From positions 1 through 12,466 of the forward strand of contig SXMI01000021.1 of assembly GCA_005777415.1 (NCBI GenBank): a stretch of DNA of 12,466 nucleotides, written 5' to 3'. The notes beneath the pieces were generated by a model. The model was not told the DNA's origin. It searched no databases and saw only the letters and a list, made by a program, of their open reading frames with translations. How positions within the stretch are numbered: the stretch's first letter is position 1; each line of letters begins with the position of its first letter. This document shows positions 1 through 7,657 of this stretch, in pieces. The DNA comes from Actinomycetota bacterium (lineage in GTDB: Bacteria; Actinomycetota; Acidimicrobiia; Acidimicrobiales; Microtrichaceae). A program made the translations under genes and the position numbers.

Positions 1-759
1 CTTGCCCCGCAGGTCGACGGTCCCCAGCCCGGCCTCCCAGCCGCCCTCGCTGGGGAGGGTCGTCGGGTCGCGGAGATCCACGCCCGCGACCACGTCGTAG
101 TGGCGGGCGGCGTCCCGGACCGACCGGGCCATCACGCCGGGCACGACGGTCCCGGGACGGAAGTAGGCCTCCGGGCCACGGGTGATCCGCCCGTACGTGC
201 CCTTCATGCCGAACAGGCCGGTGTAGCCCGCCGGGATTCGGATCGAGCCGCCGCCGTCCCCGGCGGTGGCGATGCTCACGAGGCCACCGACCACGGCCGA
301 GGCGCTCCCGCCGGAGCTGCCGCCGCAGGTGCGACCGTGCCGCCACGGGTTGTGGGTGACGCCGTTGAGCTTGGTGACGCTGACGTTGAGCCCGCCGAAC
401 TCCGAGGCCGCCGTCAGGCCGACGGGCACGGCGCCGCCCTCCTCGATGAAGCGCCTCGGCGCCTCACCCGTGTGGTCGGCGATGCGGTCGGCGAAGACCA
501 GGGACGCACCGGTGTCGGGCCAGCCCTCGACCTGGTCGAGCTCCTTCACGCCGATCGGGACGCCGCCGAACGGCTTGGACACGTCGGCCGACCGGGCCGC
601 CTCGAGCGCCCGCTCCGGATCGAGGAACGAGAAGGCGTTGAGGTCGCTCGCCTCGATGGCGGCCAGCGAGGCCTCGAGCTCCTCGACCGGGGAGCGCTCG
701 CCGGAGCGGAACGCCTCCACCAGTGAGCACGCATCGTCCATCCACGGGGTGTCAGCCAT
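1..759 (-). CDS. Amidase signature family hydrolase, C-terminal part outside the window
   Basis: The 253 residues present are the N-terminal half of an amidase-signature (AS) enzyme; family members usually have 450-500 residues and hydrolyse carboxamides or transfer ammonia from them. The Ser-cisSer-Lys triad can be read directly: Lys72 in GVPIGVKE, the cis-Ser Ser148 in the glycine/serine-rich loop CGGSSGGSA, and the nucleophile Ser172 in GDGGGSIRIPAG. The 76- and 24-residue spacings fit GatA and malonamidase. The usual Pro before GGSSGG is Cys145 here. The start is ATG at 759. No strong Shine-Dalgarno is visible; a weak -10-like CAACAT lies six bases upstream. It is divergent from parC with 81 bases between starts. 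It has no signal peptide and is presumably cytoplasmic. The substrate cannot be told from this half. GatA is less likely because no gatB or gatC neighbour is visible, but the upstream-coordinate side is cut. Confidence 0.9.
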   Translation of the reverse strand, partial: MADTPWMDDACSLVEAFRSGERSPVEELEASLAAIEASDLNAFSFLDPERALEAARSADVSKPFGGVPIGVKELDQVEGWPDTGASLVFADRIADHTGEAPRRFIEEGGAVPVGLTAASEFGGLNVSVTKLNGVTHNPWRHGRTCGGSSGGSASAVVGGLVSIATAGDGGGSIRIPAGYTGLFGMKGTYGRITRGPEAYFRPGTVVPGVMARSVRDAARHYDVVAGVDLRDPTTLPSEGGWEAGLGTVDLRGK

Positions 760-827
760 GGGTGGATGTTGGCCCACGGAGCGTCACCGGCGCCACCGGG
801 CAGCACCGTCCCGTCGCACGGGGCGGC

Positions 828-833
828 TACAAC
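828..833 (+). promoter_or_regulatory. Putative -10 element for a leaderless parC transcript
   Basis: TACAAC matches four of six positions of TATAAT and lies seven bases before the ATG at 841, where no Shine-Dalgarno sequence is present. This is the geometry expected if transcription starts at or next to the start codon, as is common in actinobacteria. No convincing -35 element is seen 16-18 bases upstream. Confidence 0.35.
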
Positions 834-840
834 AGAGCGC

Positions 841-3282
841 ATGCCACGACAGCACGAACTGTTCGAGGAGTACGCCCGCGAGGTCGTCGACGTCCCGGTC
901 ACCACCGAGCTCGGCGAGTCCTTCCTCTCGTACTCGCTCTCCGTGATCACCGCCCGCGCCATCCCCGACGTCCGGGACGGCCTCAAGCCGGTGCAGCGTC
1001 GGATCCTCTACGCCATGGCCGACACCGGCCTGCGGCCGGACCGACCGCACCGCAAGTCCGCCGGGGTCGTCGGCGAGACCATGGGCAAGTACCACCCCCA
1101 CGGCGACGGCGCGATCTACGACGCCCTCGTCCGGATGGGGCAGGACTTCGGCCGCAACGTCACCCTCGTCGATCCGCACGGCAACTTCGGCAGTCTCGAC
1201 GACCCGCCGGCGGCCTACCGGTACACCGAGTGCCGCCTGAGCGAGGCCGCCATGGAGATGCTGGGCGAGATCGACGAGGAGACCGTCGACTTCCGCCCGA
1301 CCTTCGACGGGGAGCGCTCCGAGCCCACGGTGCTCCCGGCGGTGCTGCCCAACCTGCTCGTCAACGGCACCACGGGCATCGCCGGGGGCCTGGCCACCAA
1401 CATGGCGCCGCACAACCTGCGAGAGGTGGGCGAGGCCGTCCGCCTGGTCATGACGAAGCGCCGGCCCAAGCCGACCGTCGCCGAGCTCATGGCGGTGCTC
1501 CCCGGCCCCGACTTCCCCTCCGGCGGCCTGGTGGTGGACGAGAGCCTGGCCGAGGCGTACGCCACCGGCCGCGGCAGCGTCCGGATCCGGGCCACCGCCG
1601 AGGTGGTCGACCTGACCCGGGCCCGGCAGGGCATCGTCGTCACCGAGCTGCCCTACCTGGTCGGCCCGGAGCGGGTGGTCGCCCGCATCCAGGAGCTGGT
1701 GCGCGCCGGGAAGCTGGCCGAGGTCACCGACGTCAAGAACACCTCGGACCGCCACACCGGACTCCGACTGGAGATCGAGCTGCGGCCCGGGGCCAACGGC
1801 CGGGCGGTCCTCACCGAGCTCTACCGCCAGACGCCGCTGGAGGAGACCTTCAGCATCAACAACGTCGTGCTCGTCGACGGTGTCCCGACGACCGTCAGCC
1901 TCATCGAGCTCTGCGAGCACTACATCGACCACCGCCTGGATGTGGTCACCCGGCGCACCCGGTTCCGTCTGGACAAGGCCGAGCGACGCCTGCACCTGGT
2001 GGAGGGGCTGCTCGTCGCCCTCGACGCCATCGACCTGGTGGTGTCGATCATCCGTTCGTCCCAGGACGCCGCCGAGGCCCGGGACCGGCTCGTCGCCGAG
2101 CTGGCCCTCTCCGAGGTGCAGGCCGTCCACATCCTGGACATGCAGCTCCGCCGGCTGACCGCACTCGCCAAGCTCGAACTCGAGGCCGAGGCCGACGAGC
2201 TGCGGGGCCGCATCGCCGAGTACCAGCGCATCCTGGGCTCGGACAAGCGGAGGCGCACGATCGTACTCCAGGAGCTCGACGAGCTCGTCGCCACCTTCGG
2301 GACCGATCGCCGGAGCAGGATCACCCGTCCCGACGAGCTCGACGACCTGACCCTCGAGGCGGCGCGGGCCGAGGAGCGGGCGTCGCGGGACGACGAGCCG
2401 TGCGTCGTGACCCGCTCGACCACCGGCGTCGTCGGGGTCGAGCCGGTCGGGGGCGCGCGGCCCGCCACACCCGGTCGCCACGACGTGGTCGCCCAGCGGG
2501 TGGCGACCAGCACCCTCGCCACCCTGCACATCGTCACCGACCGGGGCCGGGTCCTCCCCGTGCCGGTCGACTCCATCGGCGAGGTCAGCGGCCGGAGCCG
2601 CGGGACGCCGGTCGCCGAGCTGGTGGCGCTCGACAAGGGCGAGGAGGTCCGGACGATCGTCGCGCCGCAGACCGGCCCGGACGAGCCGCCGCCGATCCTG
2701 CTCGTGACGACCCAGGGCGTCGCCAAGCGGCTGACCGTGGCCGAGCTCACCGGGACGGGCGCCGGTCGAACCGTCCTGAAGCTCAAGCCGGGTGACACGG
2801 TCGTGGCTGCCTTCCCGGCGCCCGACGGCGTCGACGTCCTGCTCGTCGCCTCGGACGCCCAGGCGCTGCGGTGTCCGGCCGACTCCGTCCCGGTCCAGGG
2901 ACGCGGGGCCGCCGGCGTGGCCGGCATGAAGCTCGGCGCCGGTGCCACCGTGGTCGGCGCGGGTGCGGTCGACGGCGACGACGACGTGGTCCTGACCGTG
3001 ACCGACGCCCAGACCGCCAAGGTCACCGACGCCGACGAGTTCCCGGTCCGCAACCGGGCCACCGCCGGACTGCGGGCCACCAAGCTCCGGGGTCAGGAGC
3101 GGCGGATCGAGTGGGCCTACGTGGGCCCCGAGTCAGGGCTCGTCCTCGTGGTCGGCACCCTCGACGCGCCGTCCCGGCCGGACGCCGCCCCCGAGCCGCT
3201 CACGTTGCCCCGGACCGCACGCGACCTCGCCTCCAAGAAGACGAAGCGCCGACTGCTCGGGTTCGGGGCCGCCCGCTGGTGA
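841..3282 (+). CDS. parC: DNA topoisomerase IV subunit A (ParC)
   Basis: This 813-residue protein is the DNA breakage-reunion subunit of a type IIA topoisomerase; with ParE it would decatenate and relax chromosomes in the cytoplasm. Seen in the sequence: the N-terminal winged-helix/tower core to about residue 500, catalytic Arg127-Tyr128, the quinolone-region HPHGD motif at 85-89, and a C-terminal beta-pinwheel domain (about 515-790) with several blade repeats such as LLVTTQGVAKRL. No GyrA box (QRRGGKG type) is present where one would be expected. This and the strong resemblance to actinobacterial ParC, for example around LEETFSINNVVLVDG, point to ParC and not GyrA. ATG 841 starts exactly where family homology begins; the frame is open 75 bases further upstream, but that stretch has no family resemblance. 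Oddities are Gly90 at the quinolone Ser position and Tyr126 in place of the near-invariant Met before Arg-Tyr. Its stop is four bases from the stop of the convergent transporter gene. Confidence 0.93.
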   Translation: MPRQHELFEEYAREVVDVPVTTELGESFLSYSLSVITARAIPDVRDGLKPVQRRILYAMADTGLRPDRPHRKSAGVVGETMGKYHPHGDGAIYDALVRMGQDFGRNVTLVDPHGNFGSLDDPPAAYRYTECRLSEAAMEMLGEIDEETVDFRPTFDGERSEPTVLPAVLPNLLVNGTTGIAGGLATNMAPHNLREVGEAVRLVMTKRRPKPTVAELMAVLPGPDFPSGGLVVDESLAEAYATGRGSVRIRATAEVVDLTRARQGIVVTELPYLVGPERVVARIQELVRAGKLAEVTDVKNTSDRHTGLRLEIELRPGANGRAVLTELYRQTPLEETFSINNVVLVDGVPTTVSLIELCEHYIDHRLDVVTRRTRFRLDKAERRLHLVEGLLVALDAIDLVVSIIRSSQDAAEARDRLVAELALSEVQAVHILDMQLRRLTALAKLELEAEADELRGRIAEYQRILGSDKRRRTIVLQELDELVATFGTDRRSRITRPDELDDLTLEAARAEERASRDDEPCVVTRSTTGVVGVEPVGGARPATPGRHDVVAQRVATSTLATLHIVTDRGRVLPVPVDSIGEVSGRSRGTPVAELVALDKGEEVRTIVAPQTGPDEPPPILLVTTQGVAKRLTVAELTGTGAGRTVLKLKPGDTVVAAFPAPDGVDVLLVASDAQALRCPADSVPVQGRGAAGVAGMKLGAGATVVGAGAVDGDDDVVLTVTDAQTAKVTDADEFPVRNRATAGLRATKLRGQERRIEWAYVGPESGLVLVVGTLDAPSRPDAAPEPLTLPRTARDLASKKTKRRLLGFGAARW

Positions 3283-3286
3283 GGAC

Positions 3287-4228
3287 TCAGTCGCCGCCGG
3301 CGATCGGCACGTCGGCCGGCTCCGGCAGGGACGCCGCCGAGGCCCTCCGCACGAAGAGCGCCAGCGCCACCAGGACGACGGCCATGCCGACGACCTGCGC
3401 GGGAACGAGCGACTGACCGAAGGCCACCACGGCGCCGAGGGAGCTCAGCACCACGACGTCCAGGGTGATGGTCGACGTCGTCGAGACGTCCAGGTGCGCC
3501 TGGGCCCAGCTCATCATCAGGTGCCCGGTCCCCGGCACCACGGTCAGCAGCAGCGCCCACCCCAGGTCGCCAGCGTCCGGGGTGACCAGCCCCGGACCGG
3601 TGACGAGTGCACCCACCAGCGCCACCACGGCACCCACCGTGAGCGCCGCCGCCTGGTACTCGATGGACCCGAGCGACTCCCGGGCCCGTTTGGTGCCGAC
3701 GAAGTACGCGCATCCGACGAGCGTCCCCGCGAACGCCAGGACGTCACCGAGCACGGAGTGGGTCCCCGACGACGATCCGGCGAGCACGGCCACGACCGTG
3801 CCCAGGATCGCCAGCGCCATGAGCACCAGCCGGGCACCGTCGACCCGTTCACCCAGACGACGGACCGCATAGGGCAGGAGCAGCACCGGCTGCAGCGCCA
3901 GGATGATCGTCACCGAGGCGACCGAGGTGGTCTGCAGGGCCGTGAAGAAGAGAATCGAGCTCAGGCCGAAGGCCAGCCCGCCGGTCGTGGCGGTGCGGAG
4001 CGTCTCGATCCGCATCCGGCCGCCCCGCAGCCGGAAGACGAGCTGGTACAGGACGGCACCGAAGGTGATCCGCCAGAAGGCGAGCTGCGGGCCGGGCAGG
4101 TCGGACGCGGCGGCCATCAGGTTGCCGAGCGACCACAGGACGGTGGCGCCCACGGCCACCGCCACGGGGGCCGACCGGTGTTCCAGCGCGTCGGCCAGCG
4201 ACCGGGGGGCGGGCGGCTCCGACGTCAC
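3287..4228 (-). CDS. EamA-type (DMT superfamily) membrane transporter
   Basis: This 313-residue protein is an integral membrane protein of the drug/metabolite transporter superfamily. It has about ten hydrophobic segments in two EamA halves. The first half runs from WSLGNLMAAASDLPGPQLAFWR through SVASVTIILALQPVLLLPYAVRRLGERV, where the TT(S)V..ilqp..lLp pattern is typical. The second half begins near LGDVLAFAGTLVGCAYFVGTKRARE and ends at VGMAVVLVALALFVRR. Such proteins export metabolites, amino acids or drugs; the substrate is unknown here. An ATG at 4282 would add 18 residues, but I prefer GTG 4228. It is preceded by a perfect TANNNT hexamer (TACCGT) six bases away, and the longer start would leave only 38 bases to parE. 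It sits inverted between parC and parE, so it is transcribed separately from both. Confidence 0.88.
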   Translation of the reverse strand: MTSEPPAPRSLADALEHRSAPVAVAVGATVLWSLGNLMAAASDLPGPQLAFWRITFGAVLYQLVFRLRGGRMRIETLRTATTGGLAFGLSSILFFTALQTTSVASVTIILALQPVLLLPYAVRRLGERVDGARLVLMALAILGTVVAVLAGSSSGTHSVLGDVLAFAGTLVGCAYFVGTKRARESLGSIEYQAAALTVGAVVALVGALVTGPGLVTPDAGDLGWALLLTVVPGTGHLMMSWAQAHLDVSTTSTITLDVVVLSSLGAVVAFGQSLVPAQVVGMAVVLVALALFVRRASAASLPEPADVPIAGGD

Positions 4229-4234
4229 CGGCCG

Positions 4235-4240
4235 ACGGTA
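4235..4240 (-). promoter_or_regulatory. Putative -10 element for a leaderless EamA gene transcript
   Basis: On the minus strand TACCGT fits TANNNT exactly and is separated by six bases from GTG 4228, with no Shine-Dalgarno sequence between. It supports the GTG start over the upstream ATG at 4282. The -35 region is poor. Confidence 0.4.
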
Positions 4241-4307
4241 GCCGTCCGGGACCCCGGGCCGGACGCCGGGGCCGGCGGCCATCGCCGGGGCTGTCGGAGC
4301 CCCGTGC

Positions 4308-4313
4308 TTGACT
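4308..4313 (+). promoter_or_regulatory. Putative -10 element for a leaderless parE transcript
   Basis: TTGACT ends seven bases before the parE ATG at 4321 and no ribosome binding site is present. The sequence looks like a -35 hexamer, but it is too close to the gene to act as one. As a -10 it keeps the first and last T. The call rests mainly on the same spacing as at parC and the EamA gene. Confidence 0.25.
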
Positions 4314-4320
4314 GACGCCG

Positions 4321-6348
4321 ATGGCCGCCTACGACGAGAAGAGCATCCAACTGCTCGAGGGCCTGGACGCCGTCCGCACGCGTCCGGGCCTGTACATCGG
4401 TGGAACGGGCCCCGAGGGGCTGCACCACCTGGTCTGGGAGCTGGTCGACAACGCCGTCGACGAGGCCGCCGCCGGCCACGCCACCCTGGTGGTGGTCACG
4501 CTCCACAAGGACGGCTCCGTCGAGGTGGCCGACAACGGCCGCGGCATCCCGATCGGCCGCAAGGACGGCGCCCGGACGGCGCTCGAGATCGTGTTCACCG
4601 AGCTGCACGCCGGCGGCAAGTTCGGCGGTGGGGCCTACTCCTCCTCGGGCGGGCTCCACGGCGTGGGCGCCTCGGTGGTCAACGCCCTGTCGGCCAAGCT
4701 CGTCGCCGAGGTCGACCGCGAGGGGGCCACCCACCGGTTGACCTTCGTGCACCGGGCACCGGGGCGGATCGACGCCAAGGGGAAGTTCGTCGCCGGGTCC
4801 AAGCTCGAGCAGGTCGGCAAGGTCCCGGCCAAGCGCACGGGCACACGGGTCAGGTTCTGGCCCGACCTCGAGATCTTCGACCCCGGACTGACGATCGACG
4901 CCGAGCAGGTCCGGGCCCACTGCGCCCAGGTCTGCTACCTGGTCCCCGGCCTGGTGGTCCGACTCGTGGACCGTCGCGGGGCCAAGACCACCGAGGAGGA
5001 GTTCGTGGCCGCCGGCGGACTCGCCGACCTGGTCGGCGCCCTGAGCAGCGGCCAGCCGGTCACCGATGTCGTCACCCTCCACGGGACCGGCACCTTCGAG
5101 GAGAAGATCCCCGTCGACGGGAGGATGACCCTCGTCGAGCGCACCTGCACCGTCGACGTCGCGCTCCGCTGGACCGCCGGCTACGACACCGTCGTCCGCA
5201 GCTTCGTGAACACCATCCCGACCACCGAGGGCGGCACGCACGTCGCCGGGTTCGACCGGGCGCTCACCAAGACCGCCAACGACGTACTGCTCACCGGCAC
5301 CAAGAAGCTCGCCAAGCTCGCCCGGTCGGGCCAGGACCGGGCCGAGAAGGCCGACGTCCAGGAGGGTCTGGTCGCAGCGGTGAAGGTCACCTTCCCCGAA
5401 CCGCAGTTCAAGGGCCAGACCAAACAGGAGCTCGGCACGCCGGCCATCCAGTCGATCGTCTACGAGGTCGTCCGCGACGGCTTCGCCAACTGGGCCGAGG
5501 GCGGCGGCCGCAAGAGCCACGTGGCCGCGCTGCGGGACAAGGTCGCCCAGGCGGTGGTCAACCGGGTGAGCGCCAAGGCCTCGCTCGAGGCGCGCCGGAA
5601 GGCGTCCGCGCTCTCGTCGGCCGGCATGCCCGACAAGCTCGCCGACTGCCGTCGCCACGGACCCGACTCCGAGCTGCTCATCGTCGAGGGCGACTCGGCG
5701 GCGGGCCCCGCCAAGGCCGGCCGCAACGCCGAGTACATGGCGGTCCTCCCCCTCCGGGGCAAGGTCGTCAACGCCGGCAAGTCGACCCGGAAGCAGGTGG
5801 TCGACAACGCCGAGGCCCAGGCCCTGTTCACGGCCATCGGCGGCGGGTCCGGCAAGGACTTCAAGCTCGAGGACGCCCGCTACGGGCGGATCATCATCCT
5901 CTGCGACGCCGATGTGGACGGCAGCCACATCCGCTGTCTGCTGCTGACCCTCATCTACACGTACATGCGGCCGCTGCTCGAGGACGGCCGGGTGTTCGCC
6001 GCCCAGCCGCCGCTGTACACGGTCAAGGTCGGCGACCGGAACGTCCACGCGTTCTCCGAGGAGGAGAAGGTCCGCCTCACCGACGAGCTGGCGACCGGGA
6101 ACCGACGGGCCGAGAACCTCCAGTGGGTCCGCTTCAAGGGGCTCGGCGAGATGGACGTCGAGGAGCTCGCCGTGAGCTGCCTGGACCCGGGGACCCGCAT
6201 CCTGAAGCGGATCACCATGGACGACGCCGAGGCCGCCGCGGACGCCGCCGAGCTGTTCGAGACCCTCATGGGGTCCGACGTCGCCCGACGTCGCGCCTAC
6301 CTCCTCGAGCACTCCACGCTCGTCGACGCCGCCAGCCTGGACGTCTGA
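4321..6348 (+). CDS. parE: DNA topoisomerase IV subunit B (ParE)
   Basis: This 675-residue protein is the ATPase subunit partnering ParC. In order: a GHKL ATP-binding domain with Glu40 and Asn44 (WELVDNAVDEA), Asp71 in DNGRGIP, and the ATP-lid glycines of GGLHGVG (110-116); a transducer domain with the ATP-contacting Lys368 in QTKQELG; and a TOPRIM domain with Glu456 in EGDSA and the Mg-binding DAD pair Asp529/Asp531 in CDADVDGSHIR. The C-terminal piece with TRILKRI and LMGSDVARRR is standard. Length and wording, for example EGDSAAG where GyrB has EGDSAGG, and the GGGSGKDF-type segment, resemble actinobacterial ParE more than GyrB. All catalytic residues are intact. The ATG start fits the family N-terminus. 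It is divergent from the EamA gene (92 bases between starts). A gyrase pair elsewhere in the genome is expected; if there is none, this set would have to be gyrase. Confidence 0.93.
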   Translation: MAAYDEKSIQLLEGLDAVRTRPGLYIGGTGPEGLHHLVWELVDNAVDEAAAGHATLVVVTLHKDGSVEVADNGRGIPIGRKDGARTALEIVFTELHAGGKFGGGAYSSSGGLHGVGASVVNALSAKLVAEVDREGATHRLTFVHRAPGRIDAKGKFVAGSKLEQVGKVPAKRTGTRVRFWPDLEIFDPGLTIDAEQVRAHCAQVCYLVPGLVVRLVDRRGAKTTEEEFVAAGGLADLVGALSSGQPVTDVVTLHGTGTFEEKIPVDGRMTLVERTCTVDVALRWTAGYDTVVRSFVNTIPTTEGGTHVAGFDRALTKTANDVLLTGTKKLAKLARSGQDRAEKADVQEGLVAAVKVTFPEPQFKGQTKQELGTPAIQSIVYEVVRDGFANWAEGGGRKSHVAALRDKVAQAVVNRVSAKASLEARRKASALSSAGMPDKLADCRRHGPDSELLIVEGDSAAGPAKAGRNAEYMAVLPLRGKVVNAGKSTRKQVVDNAEAQALFTAIGGGSGKDFKLEDARYGRIIILCDADVDGSHIRCLLLTLIYTYMRPLLEDGRVFAAQPPLYTVKVGDRNVHAFSEEEKVRLTDELATGNRRAENLQWVRFKGLGEMDVEELAVSCLDPGTRILKRITMDDAEAAADAAELFETLMGSDVARRRAYLLEHSTLVDAASLDV

Positions 6349-6381
6349 GTCCCGGGCGACCGGTTCGCCACGGCCCGGTGG

Positions 6382-6387
6382 TACCGT
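6382..6387 (+). promoter_or_regulatory. Putative -10 element of the acyltransferase operon
   Basis: TACCGT, the same TANNNT hexamer as before the EamA gene, lies in the 85-base gap after parE. It would give a leader of about 40 bases ending in the G-rich ribosome binding site GGGGGGAG (6415-6422), which is 11 bases before GTG 6434. No good -35 is seen, and read-through from parE is equally possible. Confidence 0.3.
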
Positions 6388-6433
6388 CGACGCCCGGAGA
6401 GGGCCGAGTCGTCCGGGGGGAGTCGGGACCAGC

Positions 6434-7657
6434 GTGGCAGGGATCGGCACACAGCAGCCCATCACCGTCGCGCCCCGCCTGCGCAACGTCCCCGCGTTCG
6501 ACGGCATCCGCGGGCTCGGCGTCGTCACGATCATCGCGATCCACGCGGCGCCGTTGGTGCTCGAGTCGTTCTCGGCCGTCCTCGACATCTTCCTCGCCCT
6601 CAGCGCATTCCTGGTGACCACCCTCCTCCTCGAGGAGGGCGAGCGCAGCGGCACCGTCTCGATCCGCCGGTTCCTGGAGCGGCGCGCCTGGCGACTCCTC
6701 CCGGCGCTGTACGTGACGCTGGCCGTAGCCACGGTCCTGGCGGCGGTGCTCTTCGCCGTGGCCGGGAACAACGCCGACCTGGCCGACTTCACCTTCGGCG
6801 ACTTCGTCCGCCGGGAGATCATCCCGGCCGGGCTGTACGTGTACAACCTGGTCAACCCGCTCGGGTACCCCAACCAGGGCGTGGCGCTCTACCAGATGTG
6901 GTCGTTGTCCCTGGAGCAGCAGTTCTACGTCGCGGTGGCCTTCCTGGCGGGGCTCATGGTCGCTCGCCGCTGGATCGTCCAGGTGGCCCTCGTCCTGGCG
7001 GCGGCGTCGATCGCCGTGCAGGTGGCCCGCATCACCGGCCACTTCGGCCCCCTCAACTTCTGGCTCCAGCGACCGGACGCCCTGATGCTCGGTGTCGTGG
7101 CCGCGATCATCAACAGTCGGCTGCCCGAGCAGCTGACCGACCGCCAGCGCCGGACGATCACGATCGGCGGCTGGGTGGGGCTGGTCGTCATGGGTGTGAC
7201 GATGCTGTGGTCCATCAAGTCCCTGGAGCGCTTCGGCATCTACGTCCCGTACCTGCCGGCCGAGCCGGCCGAGGGCGTCGACCCCCAGGTCGCCTTCGAG
7301 GACGCCATGGCCGCGCTCGCGGCGGGCAACTACTGGGTCAAGTGGGGCTTCACCATCGTCAACTGGTGCATGGTCGTCGTGCTGATCGCCATCGTCCGCC
7401 AGCGGGAGTGGATCGTGAGCCGCTTCCTGGCGCTGCGGCCGATCCGGGCGGTCGGCCGGATGTCCTACAGCCTCTACCTCATCCACACCCTTCCGATCCT
7501 GTTGTTCGTCGGGCCCCTGCCCCGCTCCAACCCGCCCCTGCGGATCGTGGTGGCGTGGATCACGGCGTTCGTCTTCGCCTGGCCGCTCTACCAGTTCGTG
7601 GAGAAGCGCTCGGTGGCCCGCAAGGAACGCGTCACCGGGAGGACCGCAGCCGCGTGA
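6434..7657 (+). CDS. Acyltransferase 3 family membrane protein, first of a tandem pair
   Basis: This 407-residue protein is a polytopic membrane acyltransferase (AT3, OafA/WecH/OatA-like membrane part). The family moves acetyl or other acyl groups from a cytoplasmic donor onto extracytoplasmic sugars, peptidoglycan, lipids or antibiotics. Visible marks are FDGIRGLGV followed by the catalytic-type His37 in the first membrane segment, RRAWRLLPAL (83-92), MWSLSLEQQFY (155-165), QRPDA (212-216) and the closing SYSLYLIHT (344-352). About ten hydrophobic segments fill it. No extra SGNH domain is attached, which fits the length. The usual SGFLIT is SAFLVT here. A long outward-type loop (about 265-298) ends in GNYWVKWGFT, shared with the next gene. 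GTG 6434 has a G-rich ribosome binding site. Its TGA overlaps the next gene's GTG, so the two are probably translationally coupled. The acyl acceptor is unknown. Confidence 0.9.
   Translation: MAGIGTQQPITVAPRLRNVPAFDGIRGLGVVTIIAIHAAPLVLESFSAVLDIFLALSAFLVTTLLLEEGERSGTVSIRRFLERRAWRLLPALYVTLAVATVLAAVLFAVAGNNADLADFTFGDFVRREIIPAGLYVYNLVNPLGYPNQGVALYQMWSLSLEQQFYVAVAFLAGLMVARRWIVQVALVLAAASIAVQVARITGHFGPLNFWLQRPDALMLGVVAAIINSRLPEQLTDRQRRTITIGGWVGLVVMGVTMLWSIKSLERFGIYVPYLPAEPAEGVDPQVAFEDAMAALAAGNYWVKWGFTIVNWCMVVVLIAIVRQREWIVSRFLALRPIRAVGRMSYSLYLIHTLPILLFVGPLPRSNPPLRIVVAWITAFVFAWPLYQFVEKRSVARKERVTGRTAAA

Noticed and set aside
784..2529. Long open frames on the minus strand and in another plus frame (723-2795) over parC
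   Set aside because: Both are by-products of high-GC third-position bias. Their translations are low-complexity Arg/Gly/Pro/His-rich, with no family resemblance, whereas parC shows intact catalytic motifs throughout.
841..3282. Reading this gene and 4321-6348 as gyrA and gyrB
   Set aside because: There is no GyrA box in the C-terminal domain, and many stretches match actinobacterial ParC and ParE more closely. The call would need revisiting only if the genome has no other gyrase pair.
4229..4282. ATG 4282 as the start of the EamA transporter
   Set aside because: The 18 extra residues are Gly/Pro/Arg-rich and not transporter-like. This start would leave 38 bases to parE, and a good TANNNT element precedes GTG 4228.
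4308..4313. TTGACT before parE as a -35 element
   Set aside because: It ends seven bases before the ATG, leaving no space for a -10 and start site upstream of the gene. It is only considered as a weak -10.
4225..6873. An 882-codon minus-strand open frame opposite parE
   Set aside because: It is antisense to an intact parE, has no recognisable domain and runs into the acyltransferase gene. It is a shadow frame.
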